Shown piece by piece: positions 10,502-21,949 of a stretch of DNA of 64,000 nt (position 1 is the stretch's first letter; every line of letters starts with the position of its first letter). The stretch comes from Cladobotryum mycophilum (Eukaryota > Ascomycota > Sordariomycetes > Hypocreales > Hypocreaceae). The stretch is taken from contig JAVFKD010000004.1 of NCBI GenBank assembly GCA_036429605.1, positions 1 through 64,000 of the forward strand, written 5' to 3'. The notes beneath the pieces are model-generated. The model made no database searches. It had not been told where the DNA came from and worked only from the letters and a program-made list of their open reading frames with translations. Both the position numbers and the translations under genes were made by a program.

Positions 10502-11315
10502 CTGGGTACCCAGCCACACAGGGATCCCAGGGAATGAAATAGCTGATCAGTTAGCTAAGAAAGGGCTAGAAGCCTCGTATAGAGGCCGCCCATACGCCTC
10601 TCTTAGCTACCTAAACCGGAAGATAAGAAAAGTCATAGTACAGCAGTGGCAGACTAGCTGGGCCAGTGAAGAGATGAGAGAGGAGACAGGCCAGAGAGCG
10701 AGAGGCCTAGGCACCCAATACCGCAGGATAGCTCAAGATAACCTTAGCTTTTCGCTAAAAGCTAACCTAGTCAAGGGACCGAGATCAACCCAGTCAGCCT
10801 ATATCCAGCTAAAACTAGGGATAGGGTATCTTAAAAGCTATCAAAAAGCCATAAAGAACCTCCCTGACGACCGCTGTAGATGTAGCCAACGACACACAAC
10901 GCAACACCTGCTGCTACGCTGTAGCAGATACCAAGGGCCTAGAAAGGCCCTGCAGAAGGCCTTAGGGCCAGGAGCCCAGCTAACGTTACAGAAGCTCTTC
11001 ACAACAAAACTAGGAAAGGAAGCCCTAATAGGCTTCCTTACTAGCACGAAGATCTGTACGCGAAGCTGGTTTTTAGAAGAGTAGATATAGGCTGATTAGT
11101 TAGCTAGTCAGCCTAGAGGCTAAGGGACATACATAACGCTTGGAACTAGGAGAAAGAAAACCACCAACTGGAAAACACAATGCCTTATACTGTTAGCTTG
11201 AAAGCTAGCCAGCTAGCTACTATTCTAGAAAGTCACTGTACAGTAAGCTTTTAGATAGATAGATAGCCGCTTCATAGGCCTTCGGCCTCCATAAGCGTAA
11301 TGAATGAAAAAAAAA
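10502..11315 (+). mobile_element. 5'-truncated Tad-like LINE (RNase H and zinc-knuckle end)
   Basis: The coding part, 10503-11084, begins mid-RNase H with WVPSHTGIPGNEIADQLAKK, continues to a knuckle-like RCRCSQRHTTQHLLLRC and stops at TAG 11082-11084. A 3' UTR of about 220 bp ends GCGTAATGAATG and a poly-A tract. It is flanked by perfect 13-bp target duplications AATAGGGTCTATA (10489-10501 and 11316-11328). This copy shows no RIP damage, unlike its relative at 23126-24262, so it is probably younger. Its last 150 bp are shared with the SINE at 24792-25333. The insertion broke the host LINE's reading frame. Confidence 0.9.
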
Positions 11316-12009
11316 AATAGGGTCTATAAGGACCCTTTGCACCATATACGTAAAATACACCCCCAAGAGCAATATACTAACCTAGAGCTACAGCCCCTAG
11401 GCTTAGTTGCCTGCCCTATTTGCTATACTGCCTGCCTAGGCCAGCACGGAATCCATACCCATCAGGCCAAGGCACATAATATAGCTGGCACGAACCCTAG
11501 TTCCAACCTAGCTAGGAGGGCAGCTACCCAATCCGTCCGACCTAATAGCCCCTTGGCTATACACCTAAATCAGGGTCGGAAAAGAAGGTCTTCCTATGAC
11601 CTTATTCATCCAGCTACCCGGCTAAGAAATAGATCCCCTGATGCCCCTGATAACCTAGAAGATCAGGGACTAGGAAAAGGAAAAGGCAAAGAAAGGGCTA
11701 GGTCTAGGGCTTCCTCTATGACCTCCCTGCCTTCTTTATCTGACCTATTTGACTCTGACGACCCTAACGAGGTTATAGACTTAACTGATAAGCCAGATAA
11801 CTGGGAAGGGCCTATGAGCTTAAAACGACCTACTAGTCCGGAGAGACTTATAGGTCCTAAAAAGCTTAGAATCCCGGATGATCTTATAGGCTTAGAAGGG
11901 CTAGCTAACTCGAAGAGGTTAGCTAATCCGGAAAAACCTATAGATCCAGTTACTCTAGCGAAATCAAAAGGTCCTATAACCTCAAGGACCTTAGCAGAAT
12001 CAGCTTGGG

Positions 12010-12172
12010 CAGCTATGGTAGATACGGCAGCTACAGCAACTACGGCAGCTACAGGGGCTACGGCAGCTACAGGGACTACGGCAGCTATAGGGGCTACGGC
12101 AGCTACAGGGGCTACCACAGCTACGGCAACTACGGCAGCTACGGGGGCTACAGAGGCTACAGAAGCTATAGG
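12010..12172 (+). repeat. Coding minisatellite (Ala/Thr/Gly repeats) in the LINE ORF
   Basis: Imperfect repeats of GGCAGCTACAGGGGCTAC-like units encode an Ala-Thr-Gly tract between the N-terminal finger region and the RT domain. Frame is preserved. Probably a flexible linker grown by slippage. Confidence 0.75.
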
Positions 12173-14400
12173 GAACCCAAGAGCCCTAGAAAAACAACAC
12201 CTTCAAGCCCTAAAGCCTTCCCTAGACGCCCCTACAACCCAGATTTTACTGGCTTTTTCCCCAGTCCATGTCCCGGAAAATAGACTCCACGCTAGGCACG
12301 CTGCTGTTTTTATAGCAACGGCTAAACGATTAGCCGAAGCCTTCCTAGCTAAACCTACGGAAAAAGCCCTACTACACTTTCTTATCCTTCCTAGGGTCCT
12401 AGGTCTAGGTATTCAAGAAGGTCAGCTGGTAGCTACACTAAGGGATTTCCCCCAGAACCTGGATTCCTTACAGACCTTGATCCAGGTTAAGGGCCCCGAG
12501 GAAACCCCACAGAACCTAGATCCAACCAAGCAAGCTATAAGGCTACTGGAAATGGGATATTTAGGTAGGGCCTCTAGAGCCCTATACGAAAACGCTCCTA
12601 TGGCAGCGGACAGCCCCGAGACTAGGGCCCAGCTATTAGAAAAACACCCAATAGGGCCTAAAAACCCGTTTATTTCTAATAAGGCTAGGCCAGCCGCCGG
12701 CCAATCCATTACCCAAAAGACTATTCTAAAGGCTATAAAATCTATAAGCCCGGAAAAAGCCTCAGGCCTTAGCGGATGGACCAGACCGCTACTAGACCTA
12801 GCTAGTAGGGAATCTTCTACTATAGAATTCCTTAGGCTTCTAGCTGATATGATCAGACAAGGTACAGCCCCTGGGGCTAGGCTTTTATGTGCTTCTAGGT
12901 TGATAGCCTTAAGAAAACCCGATAAGGGCATAAGACCTATAGCAATAGGGGATATCATCTATAGGCTAGCCATGAAAGCTATCCTAATTACCTCTTTCAA
13001 AACCTCTATGCTATTACCTAATCAGCTAGGGGTAAATAGCCCAGGAGGGGTTGAACCGGCCATCTTCCTGCTAGAAGAAGCTATAACCGGAAATAACACA
13101 TCTGGAATAGCCAAAATAGCCTCCCTAGACCTAGCAAATGCCTTCAATTCAGTCAGCAGACTAGCTATAGCTGGGGCTATAGCCACCTATGCCCCAACCT
13201 TCTATAAGGCAGCTGCTTGGGCTTATAACAATCCCTCTATCCTGGTTACGGCTGCAGGGGCTATAGTGGCCTCTAGTGAAGGGGTTAGGCAAGGGGACCC
13301 CCTAGGGCCCTTACTATTTTCCCTAGCCTTTAGGCCCACTTTAGAAGCTTTAATTACTAGGCTACCTAAAGCAAATATAGTAGCCTATCTGGATGATGTT
13401 TATATCCTAGATAAAGACCCTCAAATCCCTATCTTATCTAAGATAACAGAAACCTTCCAGAAGTCCCCTGTAACCTTAAACCTAGCTAAAAGCAAGGAAT
13501 ATAAGGTATCTAGTTTACGTCAGAACGGCCTAGGGGCCCTAGGGACCTTTATAGGACCCCTATCAACTAGAAAGGCGTTTCTAGAAGCTAAGATATCTAA
13601 GTTTTCAGCTACTATCACAGCTTTAGAAGACCTTCCTAAACAGTATAGCCTGCTATTGCTTAGAGGAAGTGTTCATCTTCTCCTTAGGCACCTACTAAGG
13701 CAGCTAGACCCTAGGGGCCTAGAGGTTCAATGGGCTACCCTAGATAACCTTATCAAGGACTCTATCCAAGGCCTAGCTTCTAGGTCCCCTAAGGGTCAGC
13801 CCTCTAATCTTATGGAACTAAACAAGGCCCAGCTAGACCTAGTGGCCTTACCAGCTAGGGAAGGAGGGCTTGGAATACCCTTATATAAGGAATTTGCCTT
13901 AAAAATCTACCAAGCCGCAAGAAACGCTAGTCAACCTATCCTAGATAAGATCCTAGGGAGGAATATAGCTAGAAGCCAGCCTAAGGAACCCTTCCAGACC
14001 GCCAAGGAAGTCCTTATAGAGGCCACTAGCTTACGGATAGAGAGATTAGCAGAGGTTCTATACCCTGACCAGCTAAGAGCTAGGATCGAAAACAGTAGCT
14101 ATCTTAGCCGCAAGTGGCTTCAGGTCTTGCCCACACAAAAACAACATATTATAGCAGACCAAGAAGTTGCCGAGGCTTTAAGAAATAGGCTATTAATCCC
14201 AGTCAAGCTAGGAAATAGCCTATGCAATAGCTGCGGAGAAAAGGCATCCCTAGGCCACGAAGACGTGTGTAAAGGAGCTAGCCGAAGGTGGATCAACCGC
14301 CACAATCAGATAACCCGTGCCATTTATAAAACACTAGCTAGCCGGGCTAATCTAGAAGTGGAAATCGAACCTTCCCTGACCCCTTATATACCCTCAGGCC

Positions 14401-14465
14401 CCAAGGACCCTCAGGACCCTCAGGACCCTCAGAACCCTCAGAACCTTCAGAACCCTCAGGACCCT
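14401..14465 (+). repeat. Coding 9-bp tandem repeat (Asp/Asn-Pro-Gln) in the LINE ORF
   Basis: About seven CAGGACCCT/CAGAACCCT units encode a (D/N)PQ tract between the CCHC knuckle and the endonuclease domain. The frame is unaffected. Confidence 0.75.
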
Positions 14466-14936
14466 CTTAGTGCCCCAGGCCCTAGCACCCAAGGCCCTAG
14501 ACCTCAAGACCCCTTAAAAACCCCTAGGCCCCAGACCCACCAAAAAGCAGATCTAGCTATTACCCTAGGGTCTAGCCGCTATTTCTACGATATCCAAATC
14601 GTAGCTATAAATAAGCCCTCAGCTAGACCCGAGGCTTATAGCACGTTAGCAGAGGCTGCTAAGGAAAAACAGCGCAAGTATGAGTATTTAGGCCCTTTTT
14701 TCAGGCCTATAATTATCTCATCAGGGGGCTTATTCGAAAAAGAGGCTTCTAAGCACTATAAGGAACTGCAGAAGGCTGCAGGGCCTACAGCAGCTACTTG
14801 GATGGATAATCAGATAGGGCTTATTCTGGCTAAGACTAGGGCCCAATCAGCCCTTTCTATAGCTAAGGATATCCCTAGGACTATAGAAAAGACCTGGGAA
14901 GCTAGAAAAAGTATAAGAAAAACCAAGACTAACTAA

Positions 14937-15413
14937 CTATAGCTTATCCTTTTACTATCCTTAATTTCCTTGTTTTTCTTGTTTTTTCTTCTTTTCTTAT
15001 TTTTCCCTTATTTTCTCTTATCTTTCTTATTTTCCTTATTTTCCTTATTTTCCTAATTCTCTTTATTTTTCCTTATCTTTTCCTTATTTTCTCTTATTTT
15101 TCTATTTTTCTTTTATTTTCTTTTTATTCCTTTATACATTCCTTAAATCCCTATTATTTCCTTATAAAAAGCTATATAAAAACCCTTATAAAAACAATCT
15201 AGCATAGTGGCTTAGTATAATTAATATAAGAGAAATTAAAACCCCCTACTAAACCCTAATTTATAGTATCCATTATCTATCATCCAGTTTATGTAAGTGC
15301 GATTCAATGGGGCCCTGGTCTTAGTTCTCATAGGATCCTTTATTCATTGGGCTCTCTCGCAGAGGCGCTGAAAATACCTTAGGCGATAGTAATCTTTACT
15401 CTCTTAGTCCTTG
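14937..15413 (+). other. 3' UTR region of the REL LINE and junction with the NLR gene
   Basis: A CTTATTTTTCC-rich tract runs to about 15130, followed by CCCCCTACTAAACCCTAA near 15241-15261. That last word is close to the reverse complement of the telomere-like sequence at 8963 (TTAGGGTTTAG), so it may mark the 3' insertion boundary of the LINE in a former telomere-like tract. No poly-A tail is seen. The rest is the 3' flank of the minus-strand NLR gene. Confidence 0.4.
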
Positions 15414-18400
15414 TTATGACCTCAAAACACTGATAGCCCTTTCATATCGAGAAAAATCATCCCTCGCCGTTATGCTCCGTGGCAGTGCTTCCGCTAAACC
15501 TTTTAATGCTACCAATGCCCTTGGTCTGCTAGTCTTCGTTATCTCATTAGCTTCTTCTACCAGCGCCACGTTGAGAAAGTAAACAATAGCTGTCGATAGG
15601 TACATTAGCTGCAGCTGAAGCTCTGGAGAATGGGTCCCCTTCCGAGTAACTTGAATGCGTTGGCGAAGTAGACTTGTCAGAATTTTTCGACGCTGATCTG
15701 AAATGGCCTCTATGATGTCCAAAATCTTCAGAGCTAAAAGGCGTAAGCGATTAGGGTCATATACTTCCGTCACGGCAAACAAGCTGGCAATCGCTTCGAC
15801 TATCTCCCTATCCCCATTCTCGCGCCCCTCTTCTTGTGAATAATAATTATGGAGAGCCGCTGACTCTGACTGTTTTCTCTCTGTTTCTTCTTCTTCTCCT
15901 TCTTCAGCGGATAGTTGATCAACCACCCCAATTTCTGAGATGGACGTAGTGTTGCCATCGTAGAAACCCATGCTCCATTCAAAGCCCTCAATCACTCGGG
16001 GCAACAACCTTTCCACTACCGCGTCAATTCTCTGCTGTATAGCCGCCTGAAGAAGTCCCATGGCGACAACAGCCAAACCAACGGCTTCGTTACGCCTGTT
16101 GTCAATGACGCATCTCTGGAACTCCACCCATTTGCGGACAAGCAAACCGAGCATCACGTCTCCCATCTGACACTCAATCCCCTGATACCATTGTTTCACA
16201 CATTCGCGGGTAATCTTATGCAGAATCCTTTTGTTCGGATAAGAGACAGAAGCTCTTAGAACCTCCACAGCGACCTCTGCCCATATTCCAGTATGTAGCT
16301 GATCCTTTGATTCAGCCGTATGCACAAACTTTGCAGTGTAAATCTCGATGAGCTTCCATACGTGCTTCTGACCTTCTTCTTCAAGTTCCTCAACGCGGAT
16401 GAGCCCGAAGACCCAGAGCTTGGAAAGGACAAAGCATAGCTTCTTATATCTCGGTCCGAGTCTGATTGCAGTGAACAACAATTCCACGCCAACGCGAGCT
16501 ATACCCACTGCCCCTCTGAATCTTTCATCCGTTCCCAGGGCTGGGTTTATGAGGATTTCCTTGAATAAGCGGGCACGTTCGTCCACTACCCTTTCGATCA
16601 TCTGCTCGCCGAAATTGGGGAGCGAGATGAGCTTGTTCAACGAATCCACCCATCGTTCAGCAATAATCCTGATCATCTCCGAGTTGCCAGTCCAAATAGC
16701 GCTTTCCAAGATATTTGCTGCGGCCAGCGTAAGTCGATCGAACACTTCGGGGAAGTGCCCTTCGAAATTGCTTTGCCGAAATGAAGATGAGCTTTGTCTT
16801 TTCAGGAAGGAAAGAGTAAAGCCATACGCCCTCTTTGACATGGACGACAGGATCGACGATCGTCTGCTTACGGCTCCGGTGCTCATTGCACGCTCTTTCT
16901 TCGCGATTGTTAATGCAAACTCAAATGCGGATTGCATTCCGGCCATGGCCACCTCTGATGTTGAATACCGTCTCTCAGTAGCAGTATTAGATAGGAATCC
17001 AAGCCCAACACCTGCTTCGGGAACTAACTGTATCCGGTTTTGCGTAGCGATGAGCTCGGAGGTAGGCTGCCCTGACAGCCCGACCAGTGACCCTGATAGG
17101 TACGGAGACGATCTTGGCTCGACGACAACTTGGTTACTCGGGATTTCTCTGTCCTCTGCGTCTGAAAAATCCGTAATGCAAAGGCAGCAACGTATACGCA
17201 GAAGGAATGATTTGCGCGGGCTCGACTCTGCTGCAGTTGTTTGAGACTCGGAATTGGTTGATTCCTGGCGACTATACTCCATCAAGGTTTCTTTTCCTCG
17301 TGTACGACTTGTCAATGCTTCTTGCAACGGCCCATGATGTGTCTTTTCCCCCTCTGAAGCATGCAGCCAAATGTTGCTTTCTGTTGGATTCTTTTCCAAT
17401 GCTTCTCTTCCCTTCGACCGCGGTTGTGGTTCTTCCTTCCTCAGTCTAGTGAGCTCAAACCCCCTTTCTCTTCCAATTCTTCTGCTATAGCCCCTTCTCG
17501 CAGTATGTTGTCTATTTCGTATGCCTCTGTTTCGGAACCCGAGCTCGTAGCTAACTTTACCACATCGTTGAAGAACCCTGCGCCAACGTATACCATCATT
17601 CTGACAATTGGGATATTCTCTATCTGGATAGTTTTCTTCAAAAGCCCCTCAACCTGCCCAATCACACCGTTAAGGATGGCCACGTTGCCCGCCGCCATAG
17701 CGACACCGAACATCTTTCGCCAAACGTCATGGAGGATGGAGAGAGTGTTCTTGGAATCGACAGAACCATAAATTGCAGCATTTGGGTCGCTCTGCATCAA
17801 CAGCTGCCTAATTTCCTCGTACTCCTGGATATCTGCAGCAAAATAAGCTGTCCCCATTAGACCTTGGGCCGTGCTGACCTTTGCGCCATTATCCAAAAGT
17901 ATCCGCACTAGAGTCGAATGCCCATTTGCTGCCGCCGCGCGAAGAGGTGGTCCAAAGAATCCGCTTGTATCATTGGTATCTGCGCCTTGGGCAATTGCTT
18001 GCTCAAATATATTATGGAAAGGGGTCGAATCTAAGGTTCTGGCGCATCCAGAGGCTGCCGCAGTGAGAATATTTCCATATGTCTCATTTCTTGTCCGAAC
18101 GTCGAATTTGTTAGTGCGTAAAAGAAGCTGTACAACCTTATGATGACCGTGAAAAGCGGCAGCATGAAGAGACGTGCCATAAGGGCCATTGGTTTCAGTA
18201 ATGGTTGACTTTGTTCCATATCGATCGAGGATTCGCTCGACACAGCGATCACATCCTATCAACGAAACCGCTTGTAGCGCAGTACCTAGAGGACCTTGGA
18301 CCTGGACATCGGCACCGGCTTCAACCAGTTCCAACACAATCTCCTCATGGTGTTCTTTGCATGCGGCGATCAAGGCCGTTTCGCCTGCTCGACTCTGAAT

Positions 18401-20609
18401 ATCGAGATTGGCTCCCCTATCAAGAAGCAATCGCACCACATCAAATCTCCCATAATGAGCGGCGTAATAGAGAGGAGTGCGACCTTCTGCATCCTGCGCG
18501 TTTACGTCGCTTCCGTAGGCTATCAAAATTCCAATGACATGCGTGGTATCCTTTTCGGTCTGGTTCCGAATAGCCCAGTGGATGGATGTTGACCCCTCGT
18601 GGTCACGCTTCTCTAGGTCAAGCCAGCGCCTCTGGTGGAAGACATTGAAGAATGCAAACAGTGCGAAGTAGCTGATGATGTGCTCAAGGCAGACCCCGCC
18701 CGGCATCGGTTTGCTTTTTCGCATGCTAAGCAAGTACACCTGAAATGACAATTGCAGATTCTGTTTCTCTTCTTTTGCTTCGGCGGTTCCGGAGAGCTTC
18801 TGAAGGAGAGCTAATATCGTCTCATGGGTCGTTTTGATGCTTGTTCCGTCGCCATTTCTTTCGATGCTCTGCTTCATGCTAATAGCCCAATTACAAGAAG
18901 CGAATTCCAAGAATTTATGTTCCCGCAAAACCGGACCAAGACTACCATAGTTGTACCATTCCGCACTGCTATGAGGGACTTGGGAGAAATCCGATGCGCA
19001 TATATGGGCAAGGCAGAGTTCTGCAATTCGTCCGTGGCTCGTAGCTGGCTGGTAGTGTCTAAAAAATTCATAAACAGACCCGTGGCAGAACCGAAAGACC
19101 CCGAGATTTTCGTTCATCTCAATCAAGTGATGGCATATCCGTACAACCTTGGCCGGCTCCTCGCTTAGTTCCTTGTAAGTTTTGGGATTTGGTTTTCCGT
19201 TCTTGATATCGAGCGCAAGAGCCACGAGCAGGACTTCTTTCGGGACCAATTCAGCCGTATATGCGAGGAGTGCCATGGCTCTAAGAGCAATTTGTTTCTC
19301 TGTTGGCCTTTCTAGAGACTCGAATCTCGCTGCATAATCTTGGTAGATTTGGTGCATCTTGCCAGGTGGGAGAAGTGTTTGGAGAGCATATTCAACGTCT
19401 TCCTCCATCTCCATATCACATATATTTGCCCTTTGTAGTTTCGCCCATAAAAACCTGGTTCATAAAACGCCATCGTCAGCGACATTCAGTCCCCCCACAC
19501 CGCTCCCTCCCACAAAAAGAAAATAGACAAGATACTACTTACATTCCATCCGCCTTGCGTATTAGCCCGGACAAGACGCGCTCTCTGAGTGCTGGTTGAT
19601 CATCAAAAAGATAGGAATTGAGGTTTTTCTTTAGGTAGTTCCGAATGTCGTCGGCGCTATCACTAGGCTTGATATGGATCTCACATAGCTTATGCGTTTG
19701 CAGTCTATCAAAACCGGTTCGGTCTCGGGAGCTGATGATGGCAGCAATTCGAAAGTTGCTCTGTCCAGCTTTGTGTTTCTGGAATAGGGCATCGAGTCCG
19801 TTCAGCAACTTTCTTTGCTCCTGTAGTGGCAACTGATCCAATGCATCAATAGCAATGTATACATCGCGTTGAGACGAAGCCAGATGAGAGTTTAATTTTT
19901 CATGAATCTCCTCATCACTAGTAGAAGTACCGAATAGATCGGATGCTCTTGTACCATCTTTAGCAATCATTTGTTCCCAGAATGTCATTAACATGTCCCT
20001 GTAGAACTGTTGTGTTTCCTTGTCATTCCCATAGCCGATATAGAAGTATAGCAAATGGGCATCCCTGAGGCGTTTCACGTCAATCCGCTCCTCACGAATA
20101 CATTCAATAGCGCGAGACCTAGAAGGAAGATGCATAGGCGTCAGAGCTCCAAAGCCAAAGCAATAGGCAAAGATGGACAATTTCAGGTGCACTTACATAA
20201 GTGTTGTCTTCCCGCACCCCTCTATCGACATTGTAAGAGAATATATCTATGAGACGGATTGAGTACTCACGAAGACCATGGATCCAAAGGAAAGAATTCT
20301 TATCGTCCATTTGGAGCCATTCACTGAACTCGGTTCTCTTTAGCAGCCACTCGCACGTTCCTGTATCTTTCCAAACTGCCCTCCATTTTTCATGAGTTTG
20401 CCTTGTATACTGGCTAGGAGTCAATCGAAGGCTGCTGCTACTTCTGTCGGTGTAGTCTATAATCGCTTGAGTAAGACACTATAGCAAACGGCCAAGAGTA
20501 ACCGCAGTTAGGACCTACAGTTGTAGATGTTATTATCTCCATAGTTGATGCCCTGTGTGATGCCGATATTGTGGTTTTGATTCAGCAGGTCAATCTGGTG
20601 CTGAGCCAT
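15414..20609 (-). CDS. NACHT-ankyrin NLR-like protein with N-terminal amyloid-like motif
   Basis: STAND/NLR protein, probably an intracellular sensor in fungal nonself recognition. Model: exons 20609-20519, 20456-20271, 20221-20197, 20118-19543 and 19454-15414, all introns with GT/AG ends. Exon 1 encodes a short Asn/Gly-rich peptide (NIGITQGINYGDNN) resembling amyloid signalling motifs. Exons 2-3 give LWIHGLQGCGKTTLM, the NACHT Walker A (K97); VYIAIDALDQ (about 190) is Walker B. KADGMFLWAKLQ spans intron 4. Ankyrin repeats occupy about 575-835 (e.g. DAEGRTPLYYAAHYGRFDVV). A long helical C-terminus of about 660 residues without recognised domain follows. The frame breaks at C5 run 17460-17464; one extra G joins the ankyrin frame to the C-terminal frame, and the exon sum plus one (4920) is divisible by three, giving 1639 residues. 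If the break is real, the protein stops after the ankyrins. Confidence 0.8.
20520..20609 (-). other. Exon encoding the amyloid-like N-terminal motif of the NLR
   Basis: The start codon 20609-20607 opens a 30-residue exon rich in Asn, Gly and Ile, spliced by a GTAGGT donor at 20518 and a GATTATAG acceptor at 20457 into the NACHT-coding exon in the correct phase. Similar short N-terminal motifs in fungal NLRs template amyloid folding of a neighbouring effector. I see no matching motif in a neighbouring gene, so the partner, if any, is elsewhere. Confidence 0.45.
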
Positions 20610-21949
20610 CGCAACTTACCTATGCTTCATTATATCGCGCTAAAATAAAGGGTCATCCCTAGAGCATAAGGCGAGAGGCTTTATTTATCTAACACACTCG
20701 ATTAAGATCCACCTACACACATTGATGCAAGTTGCCCGGAGACCACTCCGTAGTAAATATGGGACGTAAATAGTTCGCATAAACAGCATTTACATAGGTA
20801 TGGTGTACCTCTTGCTTGTGTAACACAAGGCTAGATAAGTGAGCGACTGACACAACGCAGCCTTGGCCTGGTGGCGGATGTTGTGCTTTGCTGCGGCGCG
20901 CACTAAAAAGGATCATTTCCCCGCCCACCAACCCTGTAAGGCAGTCAGTCATCCAACTGTTTGCCTGTTTCGGTATTACGTCAGTATCGACCCCAATAGT
21001 TGCTCATCGTATTATTTAGATAAGTGATTCCAGTCACTGAACCCCTGTTGGTATGATTCGGCGAAGGAAATAATCGCGCCGAGCTTATTTTTCAGTTCTT
21101 CGTTAGCAGCACCGTCCATCCAAGAATCACATGTGGAACTCAGTAACCTCCTGGAGCTCCTCCCAATTGAACTTACTCATACACCTACATTCCTTAACAC
21201 TAGGATTGCGGGGTTTCTAACGCGCATCATCGGCAAATACACTCTCAAAGGTATCAATAAGTACCAACATGTCTGCAATAAACCTGTCAAAGTACTCTCT
21301 GTTGTACAAGTCGATTACACCTATAGCTGCCGGGGAAGAAGACGGCCAAGAATAACCTTGACCAAACTCCTAGTCTCTACATGATTTAACTACATAGGCC
21401 TCGAAATGGCTGGTGGATTCTTAACCTACTACTGTTATCTTGCTAATGATTTATTCCATTCCATCTGCAATTGCCTTTGCAACCACTTCGATTTCCTCTT
21501 TGCCCTCACTAGTAGCAGGAGCTTGTGTCCTTTCAAGTGAGAGGAATTGCTGCAATAGGGGATTGAGGCGAGTGCGTAGCAGCCCCTTTAGCGAGATATC
21601 ATTCTGAATTTGTTAAGCAAGCTCGATTGAAGCTAGAAGATACTAGGCTCTTTTAAGGAAGCCGAGGATACATGATCTAATAGTTGCTCCATTATATAAA
21701 GGCCCTATGATAAGGGGACGCTAGTGAAGAGAAAAAAGAAAAAAGAAAAAAAGGCAACTAAGACATTGGTCAGGCGATACGAATATTACAGTGGAGTTAA
21801 GCGGGGGTTGTTTGCGTTTAAGGGCCAGATCGGCCAGAGGATTAGTATAAGAAAAACGCAAGATGTGGGGCAGAAAAAGAATAACATAGGGCCGGATTAT
21901 TATTTTGAGAACTATAACCTATACTAATCTAATGGTATCCTTTACTTTA
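20610..21949. other. Upstream region of the NLR with a possible decayed minus-strand gene
   Basis: 20610-20960 probably holds the NLR promoter. On the minus strand between about 21000 and 21390 short open pieces read FADDAR, FNWEELQEV and DGAANEELKNKLGAIISFA in different frames, as if from a degraded helical protein; I cannot identify it. A run of AAAAAGAAAAAA purines lies at about 21730-21755. No intact gene. Confidence 0.3.

Larger units (their letters stand above)
10468..14936 (+). pseudogene. Non-LTR retrotransposon ORF with C-terminal restriction-like endonuclease, split by a nested LINE
   Basis: The true start is ATG 10468 (MASCPTCNRVY), after which a nested LINE (10502-11315) interrupts codon 12; the frame resumes at 11316 and stays open to TAA at 14934-14936. 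Domains, numbered from the apparent start at 11304: a C2H2 finger CPICYTACLG...H...H (37-58); a charged, low-complexity region; reverse transcriptase with SLDLANAFNS, EGVRQGDPLGP (about 658-668) and YLDD (695-698); a CCHC knuckle CNSCGEKASLGHEDVC (about 974-989); and a PD-(D/E)XK-type domain with KADLAI, YDIQIV and AKEKQRKY. This order (fingers, RT, CCHC, REL) is that of R2/CRE-type site-specific LINEs, and the site beside telomere-like repeats recalls telomere-targeted fungal relatives such as MoTeR. Apart from the insertion the frame is intact and not RIP-damaged. Confidence 0.85.

Noticed and set aside
11304..11315. ATG at 11304 as the start of the 1210-codon LINE ORF
   Set aside because: It lies in the end sequence and poly-A tail of the nested LINE; the original start is ATG 10468 on the other side of the insertion.
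21724..21927. Lys-rich 67-codon frame
   Set aside because: Begins in a purine run and leads into the AT-rich block; no homology pattern.
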